64,000 nucleotides of DNA, taken from NCBI GenBank assembly GCA_029747015.1, contig JAKOGI010000139.1, forward strand, positions 1,010,001 to 1,074,000, in the 5' to 3' direction. Below are positions 47,401 through 59,400 of the stretch, piece by piece. The translations under genes were made by a program, and so were the position numbers. Each line of letters begins with the position of its first letter. The first letter of the stretch is position 1. Origin of the DNA: Carnegiea gigantea (taxonomy: Eukaryota > Streptophyta > Magnoliopsida > Caryophyllales > Cactaceae). Below the pieces are notes generated by a model that was not told the origin of the DNA, searched no databases, and worked only from the letters and a program-made list of their open reading frames with translations.

Positions 47401-50400
47401 CTCTTCTCTCTTTCTTTCTCCCACGATTGGGCTGGCCCAGCTGTTGTGTTCTTCTTCTCCTTTTCACGGGCTGGGCTCCGTGCTCCCCAACCAGCCTGCC
47501 TTCCCACTTAAACAAGCACGTGCGAGGCCCGTAATCCCCACCCAGCCCCATCCCCTCTCCTTCTTCTTCCTCTTCAATTCACGACACAGAGAACAGGGCC
47601 ATGAACAGAGCCAGCCCCGCGACCTCTTGGCTTCATCTTCCCATCCATCACTCAGTCTCTCTCTCTCTCTCCTCTTTCAATTTCCGGCTCCATCAATGTG
47701 GCGGTTTCAAGGGTAGGTGAAGAGTTGCGGTCACGGGCTACAAAAAAATTCGAAGGGCAGTAGAGAGAGAGTAGAGCAGATTAGGGGGCAAATAGATGTA
47801 TTTTCGTTTCCTGGTTTTCATTGAACCTTGGATTTGGTTGTCTAAATTCCAAAGAAATTTATAATTCCCTCATGTTCTTGTTCAGTTTAAGAGAGAGATT
47901 TTAGGCTTTGGAGTTGAATTACTCTTGCTTCGTTTCAGTTCTCCGTTGCCTCTGTTCCATTGTGCCCAAGTTCTGACTTGCTGGAGTTTGGTTCGAATTG
48001 CCCTTAGTTCTCATTTGCTGTGCTGAGTTTGTTTCCCCTCTGCTTTGTTCTCCTCTGCTCATGTACTCAAATTCATGACATAGTTACAACTAAGTGTTGG
48101 TGGCTTGATTTATTTACAATTTTCCTCTTCAGCTTTATTTAGTTGGATTCCCTGCAAGTTAGATTATTTTAATTTGTGGAATATCTTAACATTGGAGCTG
48201 TTTAGTTTATATTAAAGTTTTACTTTAGCTTAGAACTTTTGGTAACCTGATCGCATGACTCATCCCTGAGGATCGACACCATCAAGTATTGCGACGACAA
48301 CCGTATACTTGCGGGAATATACAACAAGTTTTTGGTGCCGTTGTCGGGGATGGCGTTGTGAAATTTGGTTGCATCGAGTCGTAGTTTGATTATTAAAGTC
48401 GTTAAAGTCGTTTTCGTTTTAGTTTTCGTTGAGTCGTTATTTTTGTTTAGTAGTTTAGTTTTAATTTTGAATTTAGTTTATATTTTGATTTTGATTTTGA
48501 TTTTTGTTAGGATTAGTTTAATTTTAATTTTTAGATGCTTTCATTGTTGAAAAACAGTACTCATTAGTTTGGTTATTGTGCAGCAAAAAATCAAACTGAT
48601 CCGGAGGGGGAAAAAAAAAATTCAGTGCAGATTTTTCCTTACATTCAACATTCTGTACGAATTTTCTGGGGAAATTCTGGTGCGATTTTTGCTGTTTTAA
48701 TATTTTTCCTAGTTTCAGCATAATTGTTAGAGTGTGTGTGAATTTTTCTGGAATTTTTGGAGCTGTCATGATTTTTCTGTGAATTTTAGAATTAATATTC
48801 TGTTTGCATTTTTCTGCACTAATCAGGGACAGAAAAAATTTGAGAAAAATTATATTTATGTCCTTTGTGATTGTGTGGATTTTGCTGTATATTTAGTTTT
48901 AATTTTAGGAGTCTCATTTTCTGTTTTAATTTTATTTTTAGAATTAGGGTGTTTAGGTGTAGTTTTAGTTCTTATTTTCTTTCAGTTCCTTTGTGTTTGT
49001 GCTTTTGATTTTTGTTTTGTTTATTTTCTGCTTTAATAGTGTTTTTAGTTTTATCATTCATTTTGCTATTTTGCGATTGAACCCCCCAAAAAAAAAAAAA
49101 ATCAAAAAGTCAAAAAAAAAAATCAAAAACTGAATCTTTGGTGAGGGTGTGGGATTTATATGACTGGTTGGGTTAGAAATCCTGAAAATCATAGACTTGT
49201 GAGAATTGAACCCGACCCTGACTTATAACCCGAACCTGAACCCAAGCTTAAATTAGAAGAAATGGCACAAGAAAGACCTTTGAGTGAGATTTTCTACCCT
49301 CCTAGGACCGCTTTGCCATCTTGCTTCACTATACCTGATCTTGGACCCAATGTGACCTTCGAATTAAGACCTCACTATACTCAGATGCTCCCTAAATTCA
49401 CTGGTTTAGAGGATGCTTATTTGTTTTTGAGGGAATTCGAAGAAGTCTGTTCTATGATGCATTTTCCTAATATTCCCATTGATGTTGTGCGAATGAAATT
49501 AATTCCTTTTACTTTGAAAGATTCTGCTAAACGTTGGATGTATGGCTTGGCTGCTAATTCTGTAACTTCTTGGAATGATTTTGTGAAATTGTTCTTAAGA
49601 AAATATTTTCCTAATGCCAAGACTGTTAAGCTAAGGAATGAGATTAATCAATTTGTGCAACTTGATAGGGAATCATTTTGGAAATATTTTGATAGGTTCA
49701 AGAATTTGTTGGCCCAGTGTCCCCATCATGGTCTAGACCAGGCATGTTTGTGCCAGATTGTTTATGAAGGACTTGACCAACAAACGAGGACCATGATAGA
49801 ATCTATGTGCCAGGGTGGTTTTCTTTCTAAGAGCGCCACAGATACTTGGAAATTTCTAGAGGACTTAGCTGAGAAAACTATGCAGTGAAAAACCGCTCGG
49901 GATGACAGTTTAGGTTCGAGGATTGCTAGGGGTGGGTTACATTCTGTTTCCGATGCGAGTCACTTAGAGTCTAAGGTTGCTGCTTTGGAAAACATGTTGA
50001 AGGGATTGACTCCACAAATGACTCAGTTACCCCAGACTTCTTCAGTGTCTTGCTCTCATTGTCACGCCTTAAATCATTCATTGAGTGTTTGTCCCTACTT
50101 CGCTCACCAGTTAGCAATTAGGCAAGAGCAAGCGAATATGGCCTTTCAAAGACCTAAGAACGACCCTTTCTCTTCTTTTTACAATCCAGGGTGGAGAAAT
50201 CACCCTAATTTCTCTTGGAGTTATGGGCCAAATGCTGCGGTTCCTAACTCCCAGCCCGTCTCTCACCCTTCTAGTTCCTTTCAAAGACCGGTTTTTCCAG
50301 GTGTACCTAATGCACCTAGACCTCCACCTCCTGTAACTCAAGTTCAACCTCCTCCAGATTACAGTGATATTGATAAAATAGAGAGGAGAATTAATAATAA

Positions 50401-53400
50401 TGTGGAGAGAATGATTAATGCTAACATGGAAGAATGATGAGAATGATGACTGAACAGTCTTTTCAGTTAGCATCATCTTCTAGGGAGCCAGGTACTTTTC
50501 CAAGTCCGCCTGAGGTGAATCCTAAGGGTCACACCTCTTCATCTTCTGGTAACCCTAGTGAGTCTGTGAGGAAAGTGAATGCAGTGATATCTCTCCGTTC
50601 TGGTCGAGAGATTGATAACCAGGTTAGAAGTCCCAATGAGCCCTGTAGGTATCCTCACCAATTCTTTGAGAAATCTTCTCTTTCTTCACCTCCAGAGACT
50701 GGCTCATCCAGTGAGTCAGGGGATGCTACTGATGGTGTCCCCAATGATTCTAATTCTCACCATCCTCTTGAGTCACCGTCTAAAAAAGATGAGCTTGAAA
50801 AGAAAGACTCCTCTGAGTCAGTTGACCCTTCTCCTTCTAAGGGTCATTCTTCTTCTCCTTCTTTTTCTGAAAAAGTCCATATGCCTTTGCCTCCTTTTCC
50901 CCATAGGCTTAAGAAGAAAGACCAAGCCCATGTTGAGAAGATGAGAGAGACCTTCTCTCAAGTCAAGATCAACATTCCTTTGCTCGATGCTATTCAGCAG
51001 ATGCCTCCATATGCTAGGTTTTTAAAGGATCTGTGCACAACCAAGAGAGCTACCAATGTTCCTAAGAAGGCTTTCTTAGCCTCTAATGCGAGTTCTATTT
51101 TATCTCATCAGATCCCAGTGAAGTATGAGGACCCCGGTTGCCCTACTATTTCTATAGTTATAGGGGACCAGTTTATTCATAGAGCCTTGCTTGATTTAGG
51201 GGTCAGTGCCAATTTGATTCCCTTCACTGAGTATGAGAGGCTAGGGTTAGGTAAGCTTAAGCCTACTTAGATGGTCATTCAATTAGCTGATAGATCGACC
51301 AGATTGCCTAGGAGTATTGTTGAGGATGTGCTGATTCGAGTGGGCGAATTCATTTACCCTGTGCACTTTGTTGTGATTGAGACTGAGACGGTGTCTAACT
51401 TTACTAGTCAAATCCCCGTGATTCTAGGGCGTCCTTTCTTGACCACTGCCAATGCCCTCATTAATTGCAGGAATGGGATGATGAGACTGTCTTTTGGTAA
51501 TATGACTTTAGAGTTGAACATTTTTAATCTGCAAAGGCAACCCTCTGGTTTTGATGATATGGAGTTCTCTACTCTTCACTGGGTAGAGAATTCTAACCTT
51601 GATGATGCTTGTGATGATGTGCTTACTGTTGAGTATAAGTCCTTTCTTGTGAATGATGAGCCTGAGTATGATGCTTTTGAGTTTGATGATTTATGCTCTA
51701 CTGCTGATTGTTTGCTCACTGCTGTTTTTGAATCTGCTTCTGAAACTGTTTTCCCTCCTGCTCTTGAACTGAAACCCCTTCCTAATTCTCTTAAGTATGC
51801 ATTTCTAGGCCCCAATGAATCTTTGCCTGTCATTATTACTTCTGACCTAGACGGGGACCAAGAGACTAAGTTGATTGCCCTACTTAGAGAGAACAAGGAA
51901 ACTTTGGGTTGGACCTTAGGAGATATTAAGGGCATTAGTTCTTCCATTGTGCAACATAGGATTCATCTAGAGGACAATGCTAAGCCCTATCGTGACCGTC
52001 AAAGGCGTTTGAACCCTACTCTTCAAGAAGTGGTTAGAAAAGAAGTGTTGAAGTGGTTGGACCAGGGGATCATTTACCTAATTTTTGATAGTGAGTGGGT
52101 TAGCCCCGTTCAAGTTGTTCCTAAGAAGACCGGGATTACCGTAATTAGGAATGATAAGAATGAGTTAGTCCCTACTCGTGTGCAATCTGGGTGGCGTGTT
52201 TGCATATATTATAGAAAATTGAATGCTGTCACTAGGAAAGACCACTTTCCCCTACCTTTCTTGGACCAGATGTTAGAGAGGTTGGCTGGACATTCCTTCT
52301 ATTACTTTTTAGATGGATACTCTGGCTATACCCAGATCTCTATTGCTCCTTAGGATCAGGAAAAGACTACTTTTACCTGCCCATTTGAAACCTATGCCTT
52401 TAGACGTATGCCTTTTGGACTGTGCAATGCCCCTGCTACCTTTCAGTGTTGCATGATTTCTATTTTCTCGGATTTAGTTGAACACTACTTGAAAATTTTC
52501 ACGGATGACTTCTCTGTGTTTGGGTCTTCCTTTGATGACTGTTTGTTTAATCTGAGAAAAGTGTCGGAAAAGTGGAGGGAGAAAAATTTGACTTTGAATT
52601 GGGAGAAATGTCATTTTATGGTTAGAAAGGGAATAGTCTTAGGTCATGTTATTTCTAAAGATGGAATTGAGATTGATAAGGCTAAGACTGATTTGATTGT
52701 TAATCTTCCCCCTCCCACCTGTGTGAAAGAAGTGAGGTCTTTCCTTGGACATGCTGGCTTCTATCGTCGCTTCATTAAGGACTTTAGTAAGATTGCAAAG
52801 CCCTTGTCCAACTTGCTAGCTAAAGATGTGCCTTTTCATTTTTCTGATGAATGTCTTGAGGCATTTTCTAAGCTTAAGGAGGCCTTAACTTCTGCTCCTG
52901 TTCTTCATCCTCCCATCTGGGGAGAGCCTTTTGAATTGATGTGTGACGCTTCTGATTATGCTGTTGGGGTTGTTTTAGGACAGCGTGTTGATAAAAAGCC
53001 CCATGTGATCTATTATGCTAGTCACACTTTGAATGATGCCCAACTGAACTATACTGTGACTGAGAAAGAATTTTTGGCTGTGATTTTTGGGTTTGAGAAG
53101 TTTAGACCTTATCTGATTGGGTCTCATGTGATTGTCTATACTGACCACTCTGCCCTTAAGCATCTTCTTTCTAAGAAGGATGCTAAGTCTAGACTTGTTA
53201 GATGGATATTGCTGTTGCAAGAGTTTGATTGTGAAATCAGAGACAAGAAAGGTTCTGAAAACCCTGTAGCTGATCATTTATCTAGGATTCTATCTGATAG
53301 AAAGAGTGAGTCAACTGTTTCTGAGTGCTTCCCTGATGAGCAGTTGTATGCCGTCCACCCCGATCCTTGGTATGCTGATATTGTTAACTACCTAGTTGCC

Positions 53401-56400
53401 GGTAGGATTCCTGAGAGTTGGACCAAGAATGATAGGGATAGGTTCTTTCACCTTGTGAAGTTCTTTGTTTGGGATGACCCTTATTTATTCAAGTACTGTT
53501 CTGACCAAATGTTTAGGAGGTGTATTCCCGACCATGAGGTGAGAAGTGTCCTTTCTTTCTGTCATGACCAGGCATGTGGGGGGCACTTTAGTGGTAGGAA
53601 GACTGCAGCCAAAGTTCTTCAATGTGGTTTCTATTGGCCTACTCTATTTAGGGATCCTTTTGAGTACTGTAAGAGTTGCCCTGGGTGCCAGCAGTTGGGT
53701 AGAATCAGCAGGCGCGATATGATGCCACTGAGTCCTATCATTGTAGTGAAAGTTTTTGATGTGTGGGGTATAGACTTCATGGGACCATTTCCATCATCTT
53801 TTGGGAATGAATATATTTTGCTAACTGTGGACTATGTGTCTAAATGGGTTGAAGCTATCCCTTCTAGGACTAATGATGCTAAAGTGGTTGTAAAGTTCTT
53901 AAGGGAAAACATCTTTGCTAGATTCGGCATGCCCCCGTGCTATTATTAATGATCAGGGTACCCATTTCAATAATAGATCTTTTGATGCCTTACTGAAGAG
54001 GTATTCAATTGTCCATAGGCTTGCTACTCCCTATCATCCCCACACCAGTGGTCAGGTTGAGGTGTCCAATCGGCAAATTAAGCAGATTCTTGAAAAGACA
54101 TTGAGCCGGAATAGAAAGGATTGGGCTGATAAACTCGTAGATGCTCTTTGGGCTTATAGGACAGCTTTCAAAACTCCCTTAGGTATGTCACCTTATAGGG
54201 TTGTTTATGGTAAGCCTTGTCATCTCCCTGTGGAAATAGAACATAGAGCTTGGTGGGCCATTAAGAAACTGAACTATGATTTGACTGAGGTTGGTGAAGA
54301 GCGTAGACTGCAACTGACTGAGCTTGATGAGATTAGAGCCGAGGCTTATGAGAGTGCTCGTTCTTATAAAGAAAGGGCAAAGTTGTTTCATGATAGGCGT
54401 ATCCTTCGGAAAGAGTTTGCTCCGGGAATGAAAGTGCTCTTGTATGACTCTAGGCTCCATTTGTTTCCAGGGAAGTTAAGGTCCCGATGGACTGGTCCTT
54501 ATATTGTCTCACGTATTTTTCCCTATGGTGCACTCGAAATTCAGGACCCTGACAGTGGTGCTACTTTTAAGGTGAATGGCCACAGATTGAAGCAATTTCT
54601 GGAGTTGCCTAGCAAGGAAGATGTGGAGTGTCTGATACTCCGTAAGCCGAGTCCTGCTCAGTGATGTGTTGAGATGATAGCTCGGGTGTACCTAGCACCC
54701 AATCTGGTTTGCTAAGAACCTCTTTTCATCCCTTCTCTCTTTTACTCTTTTTCTCTTTTTCCCTTTTTCTTTTCTTTTGTATAGTTGGTTCTTTTTGTTC
54801 TTCTTTTTGTATATATGTTTTTGAGTCGTGTCTTTGTGAGTCTTGTTTTTCTTTGTTTTCTTTTTAGTTTTATTTTGTGGTTTTATGTTTCTTTCTACTC
54901 CCAATGAGGACATTGCTCGAAATAGGTGTGGGGGTAGGAAAATTTTGAAAAAACCCAAAAATAAAAAATAAAAAATAAAAAAGAGATTTTTTTGTTTTAT
55001 TTTGGGGAAGTTTAGTACCATTCTGATCAACTTAAATTCCCTTGTACTTTGATTTTTAGCTTGTAATGTGCATGTTAGGTCTTCATCCTCGGTGTGTCAT
55101 TCTTAGCCCTAATTCTAACCCCATCTGTTCATTATCACTGTGTGATCCAATCCCTATTTCTTTCATCCTCATTGTCTTAAGGTCTTAGTTTTTCATGATC
55201 GGCTCTCCCACTTATTAGACACAATTACTTTGATTTTTGTCTTGAAAAACAAGAGGGAAAAAAAAGAGACAAAAATGCTGAAAAAAATGGTAAAGACAAA
55301 CTGAAAAAAAAAGAGAATTGAAAAGAAGAATTTGAAAAAAAATGAATGAAATTTGGAATGACAAGTAACCCTTTGAGGCATGCGCTACTGGGTGGTACCT
55401 TTTGAGGCAGTATTGCTACTGGGAAAGCTTGCTTCTAATATTTATAATTCAATAATGTAATATGTGTCAGTCAAGTGGGATTGAGTTTGATTTTGGTAAA
55501 TCTGAGCCTTAGGATGATGAGACACATGCACACGAGCACAGGAAAGGATTCAAAGCTTTAGTGTACAAGTGGGGTGAAAAGTTTGTGTTTTGATGTCATT
55601 CATGGGGTACGGAGTCTTGATGTGTACATTTTGTTTATATACAGGCTAATATTTTTGTCACATGGGTGCTTTAATTGATTAGAATGTGTATATATCTTTC
55701 CCCAATTTTGTACAAATTATTTTTTTGGAAAAAAAAAAAACATAAGAAGAACAGATTTTCGAGTTAGGATTTTATTTTCATTTTTTTTCCCCTCGGATTT
55801 TTAGTTTTGTTTTACTCGAGGACGAGCAAAACTTAGGTGTGGAGGTATTTGTTCAATCCAAAATTATGATATTTTATACCCTTTTATCATCTAATATTTG
55901 CTCTAAATAAATTGTTAAATTAAATTTTTATGATATTTTTGTTTATTTTGTAGGAGTTGGAAGTACCTTGAAGAAAATAAATACATTTATTCAAATAAGT
56001 GCTAAGTTTGGATCAAATGAGAAAGCAGAAAAAAAAAAAAAAGAAGAAGAAGATGCCTCAGCCCAGATGAGGCCCAGCTATGAAGCCCATGCGTCCAGAA
56101 GCCCGGTCTGCCTTCCCTCTTTTTCTTTTTCTCTCTTTTCCTTTCGTGCTTTCCCGGCCCAGTCTTTTCTCTTCCTTCTCTTTCCCAGTTCACAGCCCAA
56201 GCCCAGATCCCAGCAGCCCCATCTCCCTCTTCTCTCTTTCTTTCTCCCACGATTGGGCTGGCCCAGCTGCTGTGTTCTTCTTCTCCTTTTCACGGGCTGG
56301 GCTCTATGCTCCCCAACCAGCCTGCCTTCCCACTTAAACAAGCACGTGCGAGGCACGTGATCCCCACCCAGCCCCATCCCCTCTCCTTCTTCTTCCTCTT

Positions 56401-59400
56401 CAATTCACGACACAGAGAATAGGGCCATGAACAGAGCCAGCCCCGCGACCTCTCGGCTTCATCTTCCCATCCATCACTCAGTCTCTCTCTCTCTCCTCTT
56501 TCAATTTCCGGCTCCATCAATGTGGCGGTTTCAAGGGTACGTGAAGAGCTGCGGTCACGGGCTACAAAAAAATTCGAAGGGCAGTAGAGAGAGAGTAGAG
56601 CAGATTAGGGGGCAAATAGATGTATTTTCGTTTCCTTGTTTTCATTGAACCTTGGATTTGGTTGTCTAAATTCCAAAGAAATTTATAATTCCCTCATGTT
56701 CTTGTTCAGTTTAAGAGAGAGATTTTAGGCTTTGGAGTTGAATTACTCTTGCTTCGTTTCAGTTCTCCGTTGCCTCTGTTCCATCGTGCCCAAGTTTTGA
56801 CTTGCTGGAGTTTGGTTCGAATTGCCCTAAGTTCTCATTTGCTGTGCTGAGTTTGTTTCCCCTCTGCTTCGTTCTCCTCTGCTTATGTACTCAAATTCAT
56901 GACATAGTTACAACTAAGTGTTGGTGGCTTGATTTATTTACAATTTTCTTCTTCAGCTTTATTTAGTTGGATTCCCTGCAAGTTAGATTATTTTAATTTG
57001 TGGAATATCTTAACATTGGAGCTGCTTAGTTTAGATTAAAGTTTTACTTTAGCTTAGAACTTTTGGTCACCTGATCGCATGACTCATCCCTGAGGATCGA
57101 CACCTTCAAGTATTGCGACGATAACCGTATACTTGCGGGAATATACAACACAGACAATCAAAAAGATGCAAACCGACGCCTAGCATGAATGAATTTATAG
57201 ACTTCACAAGTAAGAAAGACCAAAACTCACTTCCTTTCCTTGCTTGTTTATCTCCTTTACACCCTTCCTATAAAAGATCATTGCCCCACGTGGTCCTCGT
57301 AGTGACTTGTGTGTTGTTGTTGTCACAATATCTGCATACTCGAAAGGAGATGGAATGACGCCAGCAGCAACCAAACCACTGATATGTGCCATATCAGCTA
57401 GCATTATAGCTTTTTGCTTATCACACACCTGTTGGATCAATTAGAAACTATCACTATACTCTGTAGAAATATCTTTAGTCAAAAGAGAGAGGTCGCAGAA
57501 GGAAGGGATTGGATAAAAGGAGACATTCAGCTCAAGATGAGCATGCTCACCTTTCTGATACGCGCATAATCATAAAGGCGTGCATAAGCACTCGCACCAG
57601 CTACGATTAATTTTGGCCTAAAAAGAGCTGCGCTCTTCTCCAGCTGCAATTGAACAATCAAGATGGTTAACAAGAAATAGTGCTTTTTTTTTTTTTAATT
57701 CAAACCATCAGCAGGTTTACTGTAATAATTTTGGCAATAACATCTGAGAGTCTCAAACAATGCTAGCAGCAACGCTATCAACAAACGGCTGAGATTTCAT
57801 GCTGTGATAGCAGGAAACGTTACTCTGAATGCAGTGCATTGACTCTGCCCAATCATTGGCATGGAAAGGACAGCTAATAAGTTCACATTACATATTTGTG
57901 TAGTCTGTACCTTGCTGGAGACGTAAACTCCCCTTAATAATTACACTGGATCATTTTAATGACTATTTACAAGTTGAAGGCAGCAAGAGAATCAGGACTA
58001 GGCTTAGAGGTTAAGATGAAGATCCTTGGTATACTAGGTCTCAAGTTCAATTTCCCATCCGCTTTGTATGTAATTCGGTCGTACTGCCCCTTGTGGCTCA
58101 TTTGAAACAAAAAAGATGGGGAAGGGCGCACAAACATATCACTCATAGAACTAATCAATTTATTCGATTTTCAAAATGATAACAAGAAGTCAAATATCAA
58201 GGCTCGTAAAGTACCTGGTCGTAATCAATATATCCTGTGCTCTCATCCAATCTATATGGCATTGTCTCAAAGAAAATAGATACAGCTGATATCTTCTTTG
58301 TGTCAGTCTGCAACAGAAAGGAAGAATTTTCATATGTCCTTGTATGTGTAGAAGCAACTTATTCTAGAGAAGTTAATCAGAATTTTCATTTCAAACATAA
58401 GAACAGACCTACTGAAATTAACTTTGCAGGTGTTGCAAGAAATTGGAATTGGGGCGGAAAAAGGACAAGGAGGGAGAGAGGGTATTCAAATTCTTGTTCT
58501 CAGCATACATGTCACAGAAGCTTTTTGAGTGAGAGATCCTTCATCATATATATGTTCGATGGTGTCTTAGGAACCATAAGATGGCGTTTGTAGTCAAATC
58601 AGATGAAATCAGACCATACTATACCACAAGATTGCTCTAGACCCAAAGTTCCACATAAGAGGTGTCTTAGGAAACATGTGTAAGCAGTGTTGCCCCTCCA
58701 ACAAAATTTTAGGGAGGCTATTTTGGACCCTGAATTTGAAAAAGTGTTGACTTTCTACTTCATAACAAAAGAAGCAGAAGCATTTTGCTTTACAGATAGT
58801 CTGCTTAAAATTAATGCTGCTCGACTCCCTCATAAGCACAAAGTGGTGAATGGATGACTTGATAGATCATAACTGAAGAAACACAGCAAATAACCAAGTA
58901 ACAAGCACCTGATAGCCATGTGAAAGATGGCCACCATGAGGTAGATCAAGTGCCATGATTCTCTCATGCGGTTTCAAAAGTGCAGTATAAGCTTGGAAGT
59001 TGGCTGGTGATCCGGAAAGGGACTGCACATTGACTGCAAAATTAATGAAAACAATTGTATGTTCATGATAATCAGACAGTATGCAAATCAAATGAATAAA
59101 ATTAGACATTAACTTCAACATTAAGGATGTGTTTGGTTCGTGGAAAGTTAGATGGAAAGAAAAAAAAACAAGGAAAATAAGTTCTTTCCTTTGTTTGGAT
59201 CAAAGAAAATTTGAGAGAAAAAAAAATGATGGAAGGCCCATGGAAAATTTAACAGATTTGATAAGAAACATTTTCCTTCCAGAATTGGGTGGAAAGAGGG
59301 GGAAACTTGTTTCCCATGAAACTCGTGGCTGCTCTTGCCTCTTGGTGAACAATGCTTCTGGACAATAGAGCCATGGTCGCCAGGTAACCTTGATAAGCCT

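Larger units (their letters stand above)
47025..57150 (+). mobile_element. Athila-lineage Ty3/gypsy retrotransposon, 10.1 kb, both LTRs
   Basis: LTRs of about 1.3 kb (47025-48326 and 55850-57150) bracket a primer binding site, gag, protease, reverse transcriptase, RNase H and integrase in the order protease-RT-integrase. Assignment to the Athila lineage rests on a tRNA-Asp-type primer site, the protease DLGxS block, the FTDDFSVFG catalytic motif and the integrase tail. There is no envelope-like frame between integrase and the 3' LTR. A flanking caga (47021-47024 and 57151-57154), or acaga if the LTR is trimmed by one base, is the target duplication. By eye the two LTRs differ by about 30 substitutions, about 2.3%, so the insertion is fairly recent but the copy already has stops and frameshifts. 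It sits inside an SHM1 intron, antisense to that gene. Confidence 0.93.

Noticed and set aside
47095..47716. Several overlapping frames of 80-124 codons, Pro/Ser- or Arg/Glu-rich
   Set aside because: They lie in the C/T-rich part of the Athila 5' LTR and recur in the 3' LTR (55968-56648); no protein family fits.
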